DNA of 64,000 nt from Curtobacterium sp. MCPF17_052 (GTDB lineage: Bacteria > Actinomycetota > Actinomycetes > Actinomycetales > Microbacteriaceae). The position numbers were made by a program, and so were the translations under genes. A model generated the notes under the pieces. That model made no database searches, was not told the DNA's origin, and saw only the letters and a list, made by a program, of their open reading frames with translations. Below are positions 36,264 through 43,998 of the stretch, one piece after another (position 1 is the first letter of the stretch; each line of letters starts with the position of its first letter). The DNA lies in NCBI RefSeq assembly GCF_003234085.1, contig NZ_QKSD01000016.1, forward strand, positions 31,718 through 95,717, given 5' to 3'.

Positions 36264-37052
36264 TCAGGCGGGAGCGACCGCGGACCAGGGGACGCTGAGT
36301 TCGCCGAGTCGCCAGCGGCTCGTGCCGTGCAGGACCGGCCAGCCGCGGTCGCGCATCCCCAGGACCGCTGCGATCCAGCGCTGCCGCGGGCCGTACGTGC
36401 CGAGCGGTGCCGCGACCGCCCAGGCCAGGCCGAGGTCGCGGAGGAACCCGTGCACCCGCTCGCCGGGGACGTTGCGGTGGATGAGCGCCTTCGGCAGCCG
36501 CTCCGCGACGATGCTCGGGACGTCGAGGCCCGCCAGACGCAGGGCGATCGTGAAGGTGTGCGGGGCCTCCCGGTCGAGCGTGACCCACGAGGCGACCCGA
36601 CCGACCTCGTTGCAGGTGCCCTCGACGAGCTGCCCGCCGGGTTGCAGCCGGTCCTGCATGATCCGCCAGGACCCGACGACGGCTGACTCGTCGTACTGCC
36701 GCAGGACGTTGAAGGCCCGGATGACCGCGGGTCGTCGGCCGCCCGGGGTCGGGGTCTCGAAGCCGCCGAGCCGGAAGGTGACGCCGTCGCGGGTGCCGGC
36801 GTTCGCGAGGGCGACCCGCGACGGCTCGATCTCGATCCCGGTGACCTCGACGTCGGGTCGGACCCGTGCCAACCGGTCGCGGAGCTCCAGCGTCGTGGTC
36901 GGGCTCGCGCCGTAGCCGACGTCCGCGACGAGGGGGTCGTCGGTGCGCCGGAGGACCGGGAGGGCCGCGATCCACCGGTCCACCCTGCGGAGCCGGTTGT
37001 GCCCGGTCGTCCCGCGGGTGACGGTGCCGATCGGCGACGAGTTCCCGGGCAT
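36264..37052 (-). CDS. Class I SAM-dependent methyltransferase
   Basis: This 262-aa protein has a Rossmann-type SAM motif: [20 protein letters not shown] near residues 42-61, then the acidic strand end [17 protein letters not shown] near 71-87 and a later [14 protein letters not shown]. The substrate cannot be told. The C-terminal region ([30 protein letters not shown]) is not typical of rRNA methylases I know. ATG 37050-37052 is chosen because a -10-like TACCCT lies six bases upstream, giving a leaderless mRNA divergent from gpmA. Confidence 0.82.
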   Translation of the reverse strand: MPGNSSPIGTVTRGTTGHNRLRRVDRWIAALPVLRRTDDPLVADVGYGASPTTTLELRDRLARVRPDVEVTGIEIEPSRVALANAGTRDGVTFRLGGFETPTPGGRRPAVIRAFNVLRQYDESAVVGSWRIMQDRLQPGGQLVEGTCNEVGRVASWVTLDREAPHTFTIALRLAGLDVPSIVAERLPKALIHRNVPGERVHGFLRDLGLAWAVAAPLGTYGPRQRWIAAVLGMRDRGWPVLHGTSRWRLGELSVPWSAVAPA

Positions 37053-37058
37053 GGGACC

Positions 37059-37064
37059 AGGGTA
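37059..37064 (-). promoter_or_regulatory. -10-like TACCCT, leaderless arrangement
   Basis: On the minus strand TACCCT stands 6 bases before the methyltransferase ATG. It shares a 44-base divergent gap with the gpmA promoter. Confidence 0.55.
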
Positions 37065-37083
37065 CGGGTGGAGCACTGCTCGG

Positions 37084-37089
37084 TAGACT
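37084..37089 (+). promoter_or_regulatory. -10-like TAGACT, leaderless arrangement
   Basis: TAGACT lies 7 bases before the gpmA ATG at 37097. Confidence 0.6.
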
Positions 37090-37096
37090 CGGGCGC

Positions 37097-37843
37097 ATGA
37101 CCTCCACGCTCGTCCTGCTCCGTCACGGCAACAGTGACTGGAACCAGAAGAACCTGTTCACCGGTTGGGTCGACGTCCGGCTCTCCGAGCTGGGTGAGAA
37201 GGAGGCGAAGCGGGCCGGCAGTCTCATCGCCGAGTCCGGCATCGTCCCCGACGTCCTGTACACCTCGCTGCTGACCCGGGCGATCCAGACGGCCGACATC
37301 GCCCTGCTCGAGGCCGACCTGGCCTGGCTGCCGGTCAAGCGCGACTGGCGCCTCAACGAGCGGCACTACGGCGACCTGCAGGGCAAGGACAAGGCCCAGA
37401 CGCTCGAACAGTACGGCGAGCAGCAGTTCATGGAGTGGCGCCGCTCGTTCGACGTCCCGCCGCCCCCCATCGCGGACGACGCCGAGTGGTCGCAGCACGG
37501 TGACCGTCGCTACGCGGACCTCGGCGACGAGCTGCCCCGGACCGAGTCGCTGAAGCTCGTCATCGACCGGCTGCTGCCCTACTGGGAGTCGGACATCACG
37601 AAGGACCTCGGCGCGGGAAAGACCGTCCTGGTCACGGCGCACGGCAACTCGCTGCGGGCACTCGTGAAGCACCTCGACGGCATCTCCGACGACGACATCG
37701 CCGGTCTCAACATCCCGACGGGCATCCCGCTCGTGTACGAACTCGACGACGACTTCCGGCCGACCAAGCCGGCGTACTACCTCGACCCCGAGGCCGCCGC
37801 AGCCGGTGCGGCTGCGGTCGCTGCCCAGGGCGCCAAGAAGTAA
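37097..37843 (+). CDS. gpmA: 2,3-bisphosphoglycerate-dependent phosphoglycerate mutase
   Basis: This glycolytic and gluconeogenic enzyme interconverts 3- and 2-phosphoglycerate through a phosphohistidine. The protein has 248 aa, typical length. It contains the catalytic [27 protein letters not shown] near residues 5-31, [14 protein letters not shown] near 90, and the second histidine [14 protein letters not shown] near 178. The C-terminus has an Ala-rich tail. Neighbourhood with senX3-regX3 is shared with mycobacteria. A hairpin follows the stop. Confidence 0.97.
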   Translation: MTSTLVLLRHGNSDWNQKNLFTGWVDVRLSELGEKEAKRAGSLIAESGIVPDVLYTSLLTRAIQTADIALLEADLAWLPVKRDWRLNERHYGDLQGKDKAQTLEQYGEQQFMEWRRSFDVPPPPIADDAEWSQHGDRRYADLGDELPRTESLKLVIDRLLPYWESDITKDLGAGKTVLVTAHGNSLRALVKHLDGISDDDIAGLNIPTGIPLVYELDDDFRPTKPAYYLDPEAAAAGAAAVAAQGAKK

Positions 37844-37860
37844 CAGCAGCGCGGCGCGAC

Positions 37861-37895
37861 ACGACCGCCCCGTCCCCTCCGGGCGGGGCCGTCGT
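37861..37895. terminator. Terminator between gpmA and the P-loop kinase gene
   Basis: ACGACCGCCCCG at 37861-37872 pairs with 37884-37895 with one mismatch around an 11-nt loop, in a 54-base convergent gap. Confidence 0.75.
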
Positions 37896-37897
37896 CG

Positions 37898-38440
37898 TCA
37901 CGCGAAGTGCGACGCGATCTCCTGCACCAGGACGCCGACGTCGTACGGCCGAGCGGTGTCGATCCGCACGACGGGGCCGACACCGACCGGAGCGGCGGAC
38001 GCCTCGTGCTCGTCCCAGAACGCCAGGATCTCCGCGAGGTCCCCGTGCACCTCGTGCCGCGTCGGCAGCGTGCCGGGCTCGTACCGGTCGCGGAGTCGTT
38101 CCTCGGCGGTCGCGCGGTCGACGTCGCACCACACCTCGACGACGCGCGGCGACCCGGCGGCGGTGAGTCCGGCCTCCAGGAAGGCCCGGTCACGCGCCGG
38201 CAGCAGGACGGCGTCGACGACGACCCCGTTCTCGACCGCTCCGGCCATCGCCCAGACCGTGTCCATGGCGATCCCGCCGAGCGTGCGCGAGGGGATCATG
38301 GGTCCGGCGATGTCGGCCAGTGGTTCCTTCACCCGGTCCTTCGACAGGAAGGGACAGCCGAGCACCTCGGCGAGGGCGGCGCCCACCGTGCTCTTGCCGG
38401 AACCGGGCATGCCGTTGACGATGATCGCGACCTGGGCCAT
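37898..38440 (-). CDS. Small P-loop kinase-like AAA protein
   Basis: This 180-aa protein has Walker A VNGMPGSGKSTVGAAL near residue 9 and a nucleotide-kinase-like layout: VVVDAVLLPARDRAFLEAGL, VVEVWCDVDRATAEERLRDRY and a C-terminal RIDTARPYDVGVLVQEIA. It resembles the zeta-toxin or chloramphenicol-phosphotransferase group of kinases, but the substrate is unknown. ATG 38438-38440 has GAGGA upstream. It is transcribed toward gpmA. No antitoxin-like gene is adjacent, so I do not call it a toxin. Confidence 0.82.
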   Translation of the reverse strand: MAQVAIIVNGMPGSGKSTVGAALAEVLGCPFLSKDRVKEPLADIAGPMIPSRTLGGIAMDTVWAMAGAVENGVVVDAVLLPARDRAFLEAGLTAAGSPRVVEVWCDVDRATAEERLRDRYEPGTLPTRHEVHGDLAEILAFWDEHEASAAPVGVGPVVRIDTARPYDVGVLVQEIASHFA

Positions 38441-38470
38441 GCTCCGATCCTCCCAGGTCTCGACCCCGCA

Positions 38471-38534
38471 ACACGCAACGTGGGCGGCCACCCGCAACGG
38501 AGTACCGCTGCGGGCAACCGCCCACGTTGCGTGT
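38471..38534. repeat. Nested long palindrome between kinase and phoU
   Basis: ACACGCAACGTGGGCGG at 38471-38487 pairs perfectly with 38518-38534, and a second stem CCCGCA...TGCGGG sits inside. It lies downstream of phoU on the same strand, so it probably terminates phoU. Its length exceeds that of an ordinary terminator. Confidence 0.8.
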
Positions 38535-38587
38535 CGCGGAACCGACCGCGGGCCGGAACCGACCACGGGTCGGAACCGCGTCCGGCC

Positions 38588-39259
38588 TCAGGCCGGGGAC
38601 GTCGTGACGGACGCGGCACCGGCCCAGTCGCCGGTCGCCAGGTACTCGACCTTCTTCGCGATCGAGACCGCGTGGTCGGCGAACCGCTCGTGGTACCGGG
38701 AGGCCAGGGTCGCGTCGACCGTGTCCACCGGCCCGCCCTTCCACGCCTCGCCGAGCACGAAGTCGAAGACGCTGGCGTGCAGCTCGTCGACGGCGTCGTC
38801 CTCGTCACGGATCTCGGCGGCCAGGGCGATGTCCTCGGTCGCGAGCAGGCGTGTGAGCTTCTGCGACATCGCGACGTCGTGTGCGCCCATCTGCTTGAAG
38901 GTGCCGCGCAGGCCCTTCGGGACGACCTTCTCGGGGAAGCGCTGACGTGCGAGCTGCGCGATGTGCTCGGCCATGTCGCCCATCCGCTCGAGCGACGAGC
39001 TGACCCGCAGGGCGGTGACGACGACCCGGAGGTCGCGGGCGACGGGAGCCTGGCGGGCGAGGATGTCGATGGCGACCTCGTCCAGGGCGGACGCGGCGGC
39101 GTCGATCTTCGCGTCGTCGGCGATGACCTCCTCGGCGAGGGCCACGTCCGACTCGCTGAACGCCTCGGTGGCTCGGGTGATGGCGGACTCGACGAGCCCG
39201 GCGATCTCGGTCAGACGCTCTTGGACGTCCTGGAGCTCCTGCTGGAACACTTCGCGCAT
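38588..39259 (-). CDS. phoU: Phosphate signalling protein PhoU
   Basis: This 223-aa cytosolic all-helical protein links PstSCAB status to the phosphate two-component system. It contains two PhoU three-helix repeats. The first has EVIADDAKIDAAASALDEVAIDILARQAPVARDLR near residues 43-77 with the metal-binding acidic pattern. The second has EIRDEDDAVDELHASVFDFV near 150, and SLERMGDMAEHIAQLA lies between. ATG 39257-39259 has AGAGAGG upstream. It is divergent from senX3 across a 146-base gap containing PHO-box-like repeats. Confidence 0.96.
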   Translation of the reverse strand: MREVFQQELQDVQERLTEIAGLVESAITRATEAFSESDVALAEEVIADDAKIDAAASALDEVAIDILARQAPVARDLRVVVTALRVSSSLERMGDMAEHIAQLARQRFPEKVVPKGLRGTFKQMGAHDVAMSQKLTRLLATEDIALAAEIRDEDDAVDELHASVFDFVLGEAWKGGPVDTVDATLASRYHERFADHAVSIAKKVEYLATGDWAGAASVTTSPA

Positions 39260-39304
39260 GGGGGAGGGCCTCTCTCTGCGTACCGGACGAGTGTCGTCAG
39301 CCCA

Positions 39305-39388
39305 GGTGAACGGTCGGTGACCTGCGGCTGAACGGTTCGCGATCCGGCCTGCTCCGGGGCGTGAACGGCGTCCGAACCGCGTGTGACC
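39305..39388. promoter_or_regulatory. PHO-box-like repeats between phoU and senX3
   Basis: GGTGAAC at 39305, GGTGACC at 39316 and GCTGAAC at 39327 lie exactly 11 bases apart. A second block in the same register has CGTGAAC at 39360, TCCGAAC at 39371 and TGTGACC at 39382. The first block faces phoU and the second abuts the senX3 -10. This fits two binding sites for the encoded RegX3/PhoP-type regulator and autoregulation. Confidence 0.7.
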
Positions 39389-39393
39389 ACTCC

Positions 39394-39399
39394 TACACT
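39394..39399 (+). promoter_or_regulatory. -10-like TACACT, leaderless arrangement
   Basis: TACACT lies 6 bases before the senX3 ATG at 39406 and directly after the last PHO-box-like unit. Confidence 0.6.
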
Positions 39400-39405
39400 G
39401 GCGGC

Positions 39406-40572
39406 ATGGACAACGCGTGGCTCGTGCCACTGTCGATGCTCCTCGGCGGTGTGTTCGGCGCGGGCGTCGTGGTGCTGATCATCACCGCCGAGCGCACGGC
39501 ACGTGCAGCCGACGTGGCGGAGCGGAGCCTGCCGGACGGGGTCGCCGCCGTGATCGCCACCATGCACAACCCGGCCGTGGTGGTGGACCCCTCGAACACC
39601 GTCGTCGCCGCGTCGCCGCAGGCGCTGGCGGTCGGTCTGGTGGTGCGTCGGAAGCTCGTGCACGACGAGCTGGCGGCCCTGGTCGACCGGGTCCGGCGCA
39701 GCGGGGAGATGGGCGCCGAGGACCTCGAACTGCCCCGCGGCGGTCGGGGTGACGTGATGGGCTACCTCAGCTTCCGCGCGGCGCAGCTCGGCAACCGGTA
39801 CGTGCTCGTCACGGCGGACGACCTGACCGAGAGTCGGCGCATCGACGAGGTCAGGCGTGACTTCGTCGCCAACATCTCGCACGAGCTCAAGACCCCGATC
39901 GGTGCCATCGGCCTGCTGTCCGAGACCCTCGTCATCGCAGCCGACGACCCGGCGCACGTCCGGAAGTTCGCCGCACAGCTCGTCACCGAGTCGGAACGAC
40001 TGGGTGCGCTGACGAAGGACATCATCGAGCTGTCCCGGCTGCAGTCCGTCGACGCGCTCGAGGCCAGCGAGGAGACCGGGATCGACAAGGTCGTGCAGGC
40101 CGCGATCGACGGCAACGAGGTCGTCGCACGCGCCCGGGGCATCGAGTTGATCCGTGCGAAGAAGTCGAAGCTGCGCGTGATGGGGGACCCGGGCCTGCTC
40201 CAGGTGGCGGTGTCGAACCTCATCGCGAACGCGGTGAAGTACTCCCCGGACAACACCCGCGTCGGCGTCGGCGTCCGCGGCACCAAGGGCTTCGTGGAGA
40301 TCGCGATCACCGACCAGGGCGTCGGCATCCCGGAGGCCGACCTCGACCGCGTGTTCGAACGGTTCTACCGCGTCGACCCGGCCCGCTCCCGTGCCACCGG
40401 CGGCACGGGACTCGGTCTGGCGATCGTGAAGCACATCGTCAGCAACCACGGCGGCGACGTCCGCGTCTGGTCGCAGCCCGGCAAGGGTTCGACCTTCACG
40501 ATCCGCATCCCCGAAGCCGACCCCGAACTGACCACAGCACTCGAAGAGCAAATGGAAGAGCAGCCATCGTGA
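39406..40572 (+). CDS. senX3: Phosphate-responsive sensor histidine kinase SenX3
   Basis: This 388-aa membrane histidine kinase has an N-terminal membrane region (LVPLSMLLGGVFGAGVVVLIIT, residues 6-27) followed by a PAS-like segment (IATMHNPAVVVDPSNTVVAASP). The H-box is FVANISHELKTPIG near residue 155. ATPase boxes are NLIANAVKYS, ITDQGVGIP and GGTGLGLAIV. Start ATG 39406 is placed six bases after a -10-like hexamer. Its end overlaps regX3 by four bases. With PhoU and the Pst proteins it would sense phosphate supply, as in mycobacteria. Confidence 0.95.
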   Translation: MDNAWLVPLSMLLGGVFGAGVVVLIITAERTARAADVAERSLPDGVAAVIATMHNPAVVVDPSNTVVAASPQALAVGLVVRRKLVHDELAALVDRVRRSGEMGAEDLELPRGGRGDVMGYLSFRAAQLGNRYVLVTADDLTESRRIDEVRRDFVANISHELKTPIGAIGLLSETLVIAADDPAHVRKFAAQLVTESERLGALTKDIIELSRLQSVDALEASEETGIDKVVQAAIDGNEVVARARGIELIRAKKSKLRVMGDPGLLQVAVSNLIANAVKYSPDNTRVGVGVRGTKGFVEIAITDQGVGIPEADLDRVFERFYRVDPARSRATGGTGLGLAIVKHIVSNHGGDVRVWSQPGKGSTFTIRIPEADPELTTALEEQMEEQPS

Positions 40573-41249
40573 CCAAGATCCTCATCGTCGACGACGAGCC
40601 GGCACTGAGCGAGCCCCTGGAGTTCCTGCTGCAGCGGGAGGGGTACGAGACCGCCGTCGCGGCCGACGGCGTCACCGCCCTGTCGAAGTTCGACTCCGAG
40701 AACCCGGACCTCGTCCTGCTGGACCTGATGCTGCCGGGTCTGTCCGGCACCGAGGTCTGCCGGCAGATCCGCACCCGTTCGAACGTCCCGATCATCATGC
40801 TCACCGCGAAGGACTCCGAGGTGGACATCGTCGTCGGGCTGGAGCTCGGCGCCGACGACTACGTGACGAAGCCGTACTCGACGCGTGAGCTGCTCGCGCG
40901 CATCCGTGCGGTGCTCCGCCGCCGGACCGAGGATGACCCGGGGGACATGGGCATCCTGCAGGTCGGCGGGATCCGGATGGACGTCGAGCGGCACACGGTC
41001 TCGGTCGACGGGTCCGAGACGCCGATGCCGCTCAAGGAGTTCGAGCTCCTCGAGCTGCTGCTCCGCAACGCCGGTCGCGTGCTCACCCGTGGGCAGCTCA
41101 TCGACCGGGTCTGGGGCTCGGACTACTTCGGCGACACGAAGACGCTGGACGTGCACATCAAGCGGATCCGCTCGAAGATCGAGCGCGTCCCGAGCACGCC
41201 GGAGGTCCTCGTCACCGTCCGCGGGCTCGGGTACCGCATCGAGGCGTAG
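40569..41249 (+). CDS. regX3: OmpR-family response regulator RegX3
   Basis: This 226-aa transcription factor is the SenX3 partner. The receiver domain has the acidic pair VDDEP, phospho-acceptor LVLLDLMLPG near residue 52 and KPYSTREL lysine near 101. The winged helix is canonical (MPLKEFELLELLLRNAGRVLTRGQLIDRVWGSDYFGDTKTLDVHIKRIRSKIE). GTG 40569 overlaps the senX3 stop. It is the likely factor acting on the GGTGAAC arrays near pstS and phoU. A 23-bp hairpin follows. Confidence 0.95.
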   Translation: MTKILIVDDEPALSEPLEFLLQREGYETAVAADGVTALSKFDSENPDLVLLDLMLPGLSGTEVCRQIRTRSNVPIIMLTAKDSEVDIVVGLELGADDYVTKPYSTRELLARIRAVLRRRTEDDPGDMGILQVGGIRMDVERHTVSVDGSETPMPLKEFELLELLLRNAGRVLTRGQLIDRVWGSDYFGDTKTLDVHIKRIRSKIERVPSTPEVLVTVRGLGYRIEA

Positions 41250-41269
41250 CCGCCACCGGCGGGCAGACG

Positions 41270-41319
41270 GACGGGAGGCCCGGGGCCGGTTCATCGGAAC
41301 CGGCCCCGGGCCTCCCGTC
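41270..41319 (+). terminator. Terminator after senX3-regX3, GGGAGGC type
   Basis: The arm at 41270-41292 (starting GACGGGAGGCCCGGGGCC) pairs perfectly over 23 bp with 41297-41319 around a 4-nt loop. Confidence 0.9.
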
Positions 41320-41360
41320 GGGCGCTGCTGCACCGTGCCGTCGTGCACGGCGCGCCGCGG

Positions 41361-41969
41361 TCAGTTCGTGCCGTTGTCGCCTTCGGAGGAGTCCGTCTGC
41401 GAGCCGCTCTGCGTGCCCGGAGCCGAGGCGCCGCCGGTCGGCTCGCTACCGCTGTTCGACGGCGAGGTCGGCGTCGACGTCGGGGTGGGGCTCGGCGCGA
41501 GCGTCTGGTACTGCTCCTGCCCGCTCGTCAGGACCGGCACCGTGGCCGAGGCGCCCTCGGCACCGTCGTAGGAGAAGTACATCTTCACGAGCGAGCCGGG
41601 CTTCACGCTGACGTCGTCGAAGTCGACCGTGTCGTGCTCGCCGTCGTCCGCGAGGACGGTCGTCGAGTTGCCGGCGACCTCGACGGTCTGGTCGTCGCCG
41701 TCCACCTCGAGCGTGACGGTGCGGTCGTCGTCGCCGGTGTTGACCAGCGTCCCGACGAACCGGGCGTCCTTCCCGCTGTCGGAGATGAGCAGGGCGTTCC
41801 GCACGTCGATCGTGCCGGTGGACACATCGACACCGTCGGTGATCTGACGGATCTCCTGGGTGCGGGACGGCGACAAGAACTCGCAGCCGCTCGCACCGAA
41901 CGCGATGGTCGCAGCGACGGCGACGGACACGAGTACCCGAGCTCGCAAGAGGTTCCTCCGGAAGTTCAC
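41361..41969 (-). CDS. Lipoprotein, LpqE-like by position
   Basis: This 202-aa exported lipoprotein has a basic N-terminus, a signal helix and lipobox FGASGCEF, with the cysteine near residue 29. It continues with a small beta domain (GTIDVRNALLISDSGKDARFVGTLVNTGDDDRTVTLEVDGD) and ends with a Ser/Thr/Pro/Gly-rich disordered tail. The position divergent from carD equals that of lpqE in mycobacteria, but residue similarity is only suggestive. I chose GTG 41967-41969. The ATG at 41999 collides with a -10-like TAGGAT at 41998-42003. Confidence 0.8.
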   Translation of the reverse strand: MNFRRNLLRARVLVSVAVAATIAFGASGCEFLSPSRTQEIRQITDGVDVSTGTIDVRNALLISDSGKDARFVGTLVNTGDDDRTVTLEVDGDDQTVEVAGNSTTVLADDGEHDTVDFDDVSVKPGSLVKMYFSYDGAEGASATVPVLTSGQEQYQTLAPSPTPTSTPTSPSNSGSEPTGGASAPGTQSGSQTDSSEGDNGTN

Positions 41970-42104
41970 GATGGTGGACCGAGCGGTCCTGGCGATCATC
42001 CTACCCAGGCCCCGGTCGGGTCGGAGGTCAGGGTGGGCAGCGCCCGGGCGGGTCCCGCGCAGGCCGTCGGGGTCAGGCCCCCCTTACCCGAACGTCCCCT
42101 GTGG

Positions 42105-42110
42105 TAAACT
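42105..42110 (+). promoter_or_regulatory. -10-like TAAACT of carD
   Basis: TAAACT lies 27 bases before the carD ATG, giving a short leader with a weak GGAG site. A TTACCC about 15 bases upstream could be the -35. Confidence 0.55.
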
Positions 42111-42136
42111 GGATGTCTGGGAACGGAGCCTGATAC

Positions 42137-42619
42137 ATGCAATTCGAGGTCGGCGAGACCGTCGTCTACCCCCATCACGGGGCGGCAACCATCTCTGAAG
42201 TCAAGACTCGCGTCATCAAGGGCGAGGAAAAGGTCTACCTGAAGCTTCGGGTGACGCAGGGTGACCTGACGATCGAGGTCCCGGCGGACAACGTCGACCT
42301 GGTCGGCGTCCGCGACGTGATCGGCAAGGAAGGGCTCGACAAGGTGTTCGAGGTCCTCCGGGCACCGTTCACCGAAGAGCCCACCAACTGGTCGCGTCGC
42401 TACAAGGCGAACCTCGAGAAGCTCGCTTCGGGTGACGTCATCAAGGTGTCCGAGGTCGTCCGCGACCTGTGGCGCCGCGATCAGGACCGCGGCCTCTCCG
42501 CGGGTGAGAAGCGGATGCTGGCCAAGGCGCGCCAGATCCTCATCTCCGAGCTGGCCCTGGCCGAGAAGACCGACGAGGACAAGGCATCGACCGTCCTCGA
42601 CGAGGTCCTCGCGTCCTGA
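42137..42619 (+). CDS. carD: CarD-family RNA polymerase-binding regulator
   Basis: This 160-aa protein stabilises RNA polymerase open complexes. The N-terminal RNAP-interaction domain has [22 protein letters not shown], and the C-terminal helical DNA-binding part has [49 protein letters not shown] with the conserved tryptophan near residue 84. Its size matches mycobacterial CarD. The order carD-ispD-ispF-cysS-rlmB is conserved with mycobacteria, which supports the whole block. Confidence 0.97.
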   Translation: MQFEVGETVVYPHHGAATISEVKTRVIKGEEKVYLKLRVTQGDLTIEVPADNVDLVGVRDVIGKEGLDKVFEVLRAPFTEEPTNWSRRYKANLEKLASGDVIKVSEVVRDLWRRDQDRGLSAGEKRMLAKARQILISELALAEKTDEDKASTVLDEVLAS

Positions 42620-42626
42620 CGCCCGC

Positions 42627-43925
42627 TTGAGCACCACCACGAACGACACGACGACCGCACCGGCGCAGAGCCCAGCTCTGGCAGCCCGTGCGGTCGTCGT
42701 CGTTGCGGCAGGGTCCGGCACCCGTCTCGGCATCGGCACCGCGAAGGCGTTCGTCCCCGTCGCCGGGGAGCGCATGCTGGTCCGCGCGTTGCGGACCGTC
42801 CTGACCCTCGGAGAGCCGACCCTCGTGGTCGTCGTCGCACCGTCCGACCGGATGGACGAGTGCCGTGCCCTCGTCGCCGACGTGGCCGGTGCGGCTGCGG
42901 CGTTCACGTCGGTCGTGCCGGGAGGCGCGGATCGCCACGCGTCGGTCCAGGCCGGGCTGGCCGTGCTGCCGGACTCCGTCGAGACCGTGCTCGTGCACGA
43001 CGCAGCGCGGTGCCTCACGCCGGCGTCGCAGTTCGAGCGGGTCTTCGCCGCGGTCGCCGGCGGCTCGGTGGACGGGCCGGCGCAGGGTGGTGTCGGCGTG
43101 GTGCCGGCGCTGCCGGTCACCGACACCGTGAAGCGCGTCGCCGGCGACGTCGTCGTCGAGACCGTCGATCGTTCGGCACTGGTCGGGGTGCAGACGCCGC
43201 AGGGCTTCCCGCTCGCGGCACTCCGTCGGGCGTACGCCGTCGCGGAGCGGGCCGAGACCGACGACGCCGGGGTGTTCCAGGCAGCCGGCGGTGTCGTCCG
43301 CACCGTGCCGGGCGACGCGGACGCGTTCAAGATCACCACGCGGTGGGACCTCGGTCGGGCCGAGGCCGTCGTCGCCGAACGAGCGGCCGCCCGCACGCTC
43401 GACGGGCGGGCGGGTTCGGACGTCCCGGTCGGGTCCGACGTACGGGTCGGGTTGGGTGTCGACGTGCACGCCTTCGACCCCGCCGTGCCGTGCCGTGTGG
43501 GCATGCTCGACTTCCCCGGCGAGCCCGGGCTCTCCGGGCACAGCGACGGGGACGCCGTCGCCCATGCGGTGTGCGACGCCCTGCTCTCGGCCGGTGGCCT
43601 CGGGGACATCGGCAGCAGGTTCGGCACCGCCGACCCGGTCTTCGCCGGCGCCGCCGGGGACGTCTTCGTGCGCGGTGCCGTCGCGCTCCTGCAGGGTGCC
43701 GGACTCGAGCCGGTCCGCGTCACCGTCCAGGTGATCGGCAACCACCCGCGCATCGGTGCCCGTCGTGACGAGATGCAGGACGCCCTGGCCACCGCGGTCG
43801 GCGCTCCCGTGGCGGTGTCCGGGACGACGACCGACGGCCTGGGCTTCACCGGGCGGGGTGAGGGGCTCTGCGCGATCGCGACGGCAGTCGTCCGGTCCGC
43901 CGGTGCCGTCGCGCCCGCGCTCTGA
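42627..43925 (+). CDS. ispDF: Bifunctional IspD-IspF of the MEP isoprenoid pathway
   Basis: This single 432-aa protein joins two enzymes. The N-terminal IspD (CDP-ME synthase) has VVVVAAGSGTRLGIGTAKAFVPVAG near residues 22-46, VLVHDAARCLTP and VQTPQGF. The C-terminal IspF (MEcPP synthase) has LGVDVHAFDP near 277, GHSDGDAVAHAVCDALLSA near 307 and TDGLGFTGRGEG near 406. The intervening enzyme IspE is not in the window. The start is inferred at TTG 42627, eight bases after carD, since no ATG or GTG lies between it and the IspD core in this frame. Many actinobacteria keep ispD and ispF separate. Confidence 0.93.
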   Translation: MSTTTNDTTTAPAQSPALAARAVVVVAAGSGTRLGIGTAKAFVPVAGERMLVRALRTVLTLGEPTLVVVVAPSDRMDECRALVADVAGAAAAFTSVVPGGADRHASVQAGLAVLPDSVETVLVHDAARCLTPASQFERVFAAVAGGSVDGPAQGGVGVVPALPVTDTVKRVAGDVVVETVDRSALVGVQTPQGFPLAALRRAYAVAERAETDDAGVFQAAGGVVRTVPGDADAFKITTRWDLGRAEAVVAERAAARTLDGRAGSDVPVGSDVRVGLGVDVHAFDPAVPCRVGMLDFPGEPGLSGHSDGDAVAHAVCDALLSAGGLGDIGSRFGTADPVFAGAAGDVFVRGAVALLQGAGLEPVRVTVQVIGNHPRIGARRDEMQDALATAVGAPVAVSGTTTDGLGFTGRGEGLCAIATAVVRSAGAVAPAL

Positions 43926-43986
43926 GACCGTCGGCCCGTTCTCCACAGGCGCCGGGTGGCCCCGTGTCACCGCGGGTGCGGCCCTC

Positions 43987-43992
43987 TAGGCT
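43987..43992 (+). promoter_or_regulatory. -10-like TAGGCT, leaderless arrangement
   Basis: TAGGCT lies 6 bases before the cysS GTG at 43999. Confidence 0.55.
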
Positions 43993-43998
43993 TGTCGC

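Noticed and set aside
37898..38440. Zeta-type toxin kinase
   Set aside because: The P-loop and size fit, but no antitoxin gene or toxin-specific motif is visible, so only a kinase-like call is justified.
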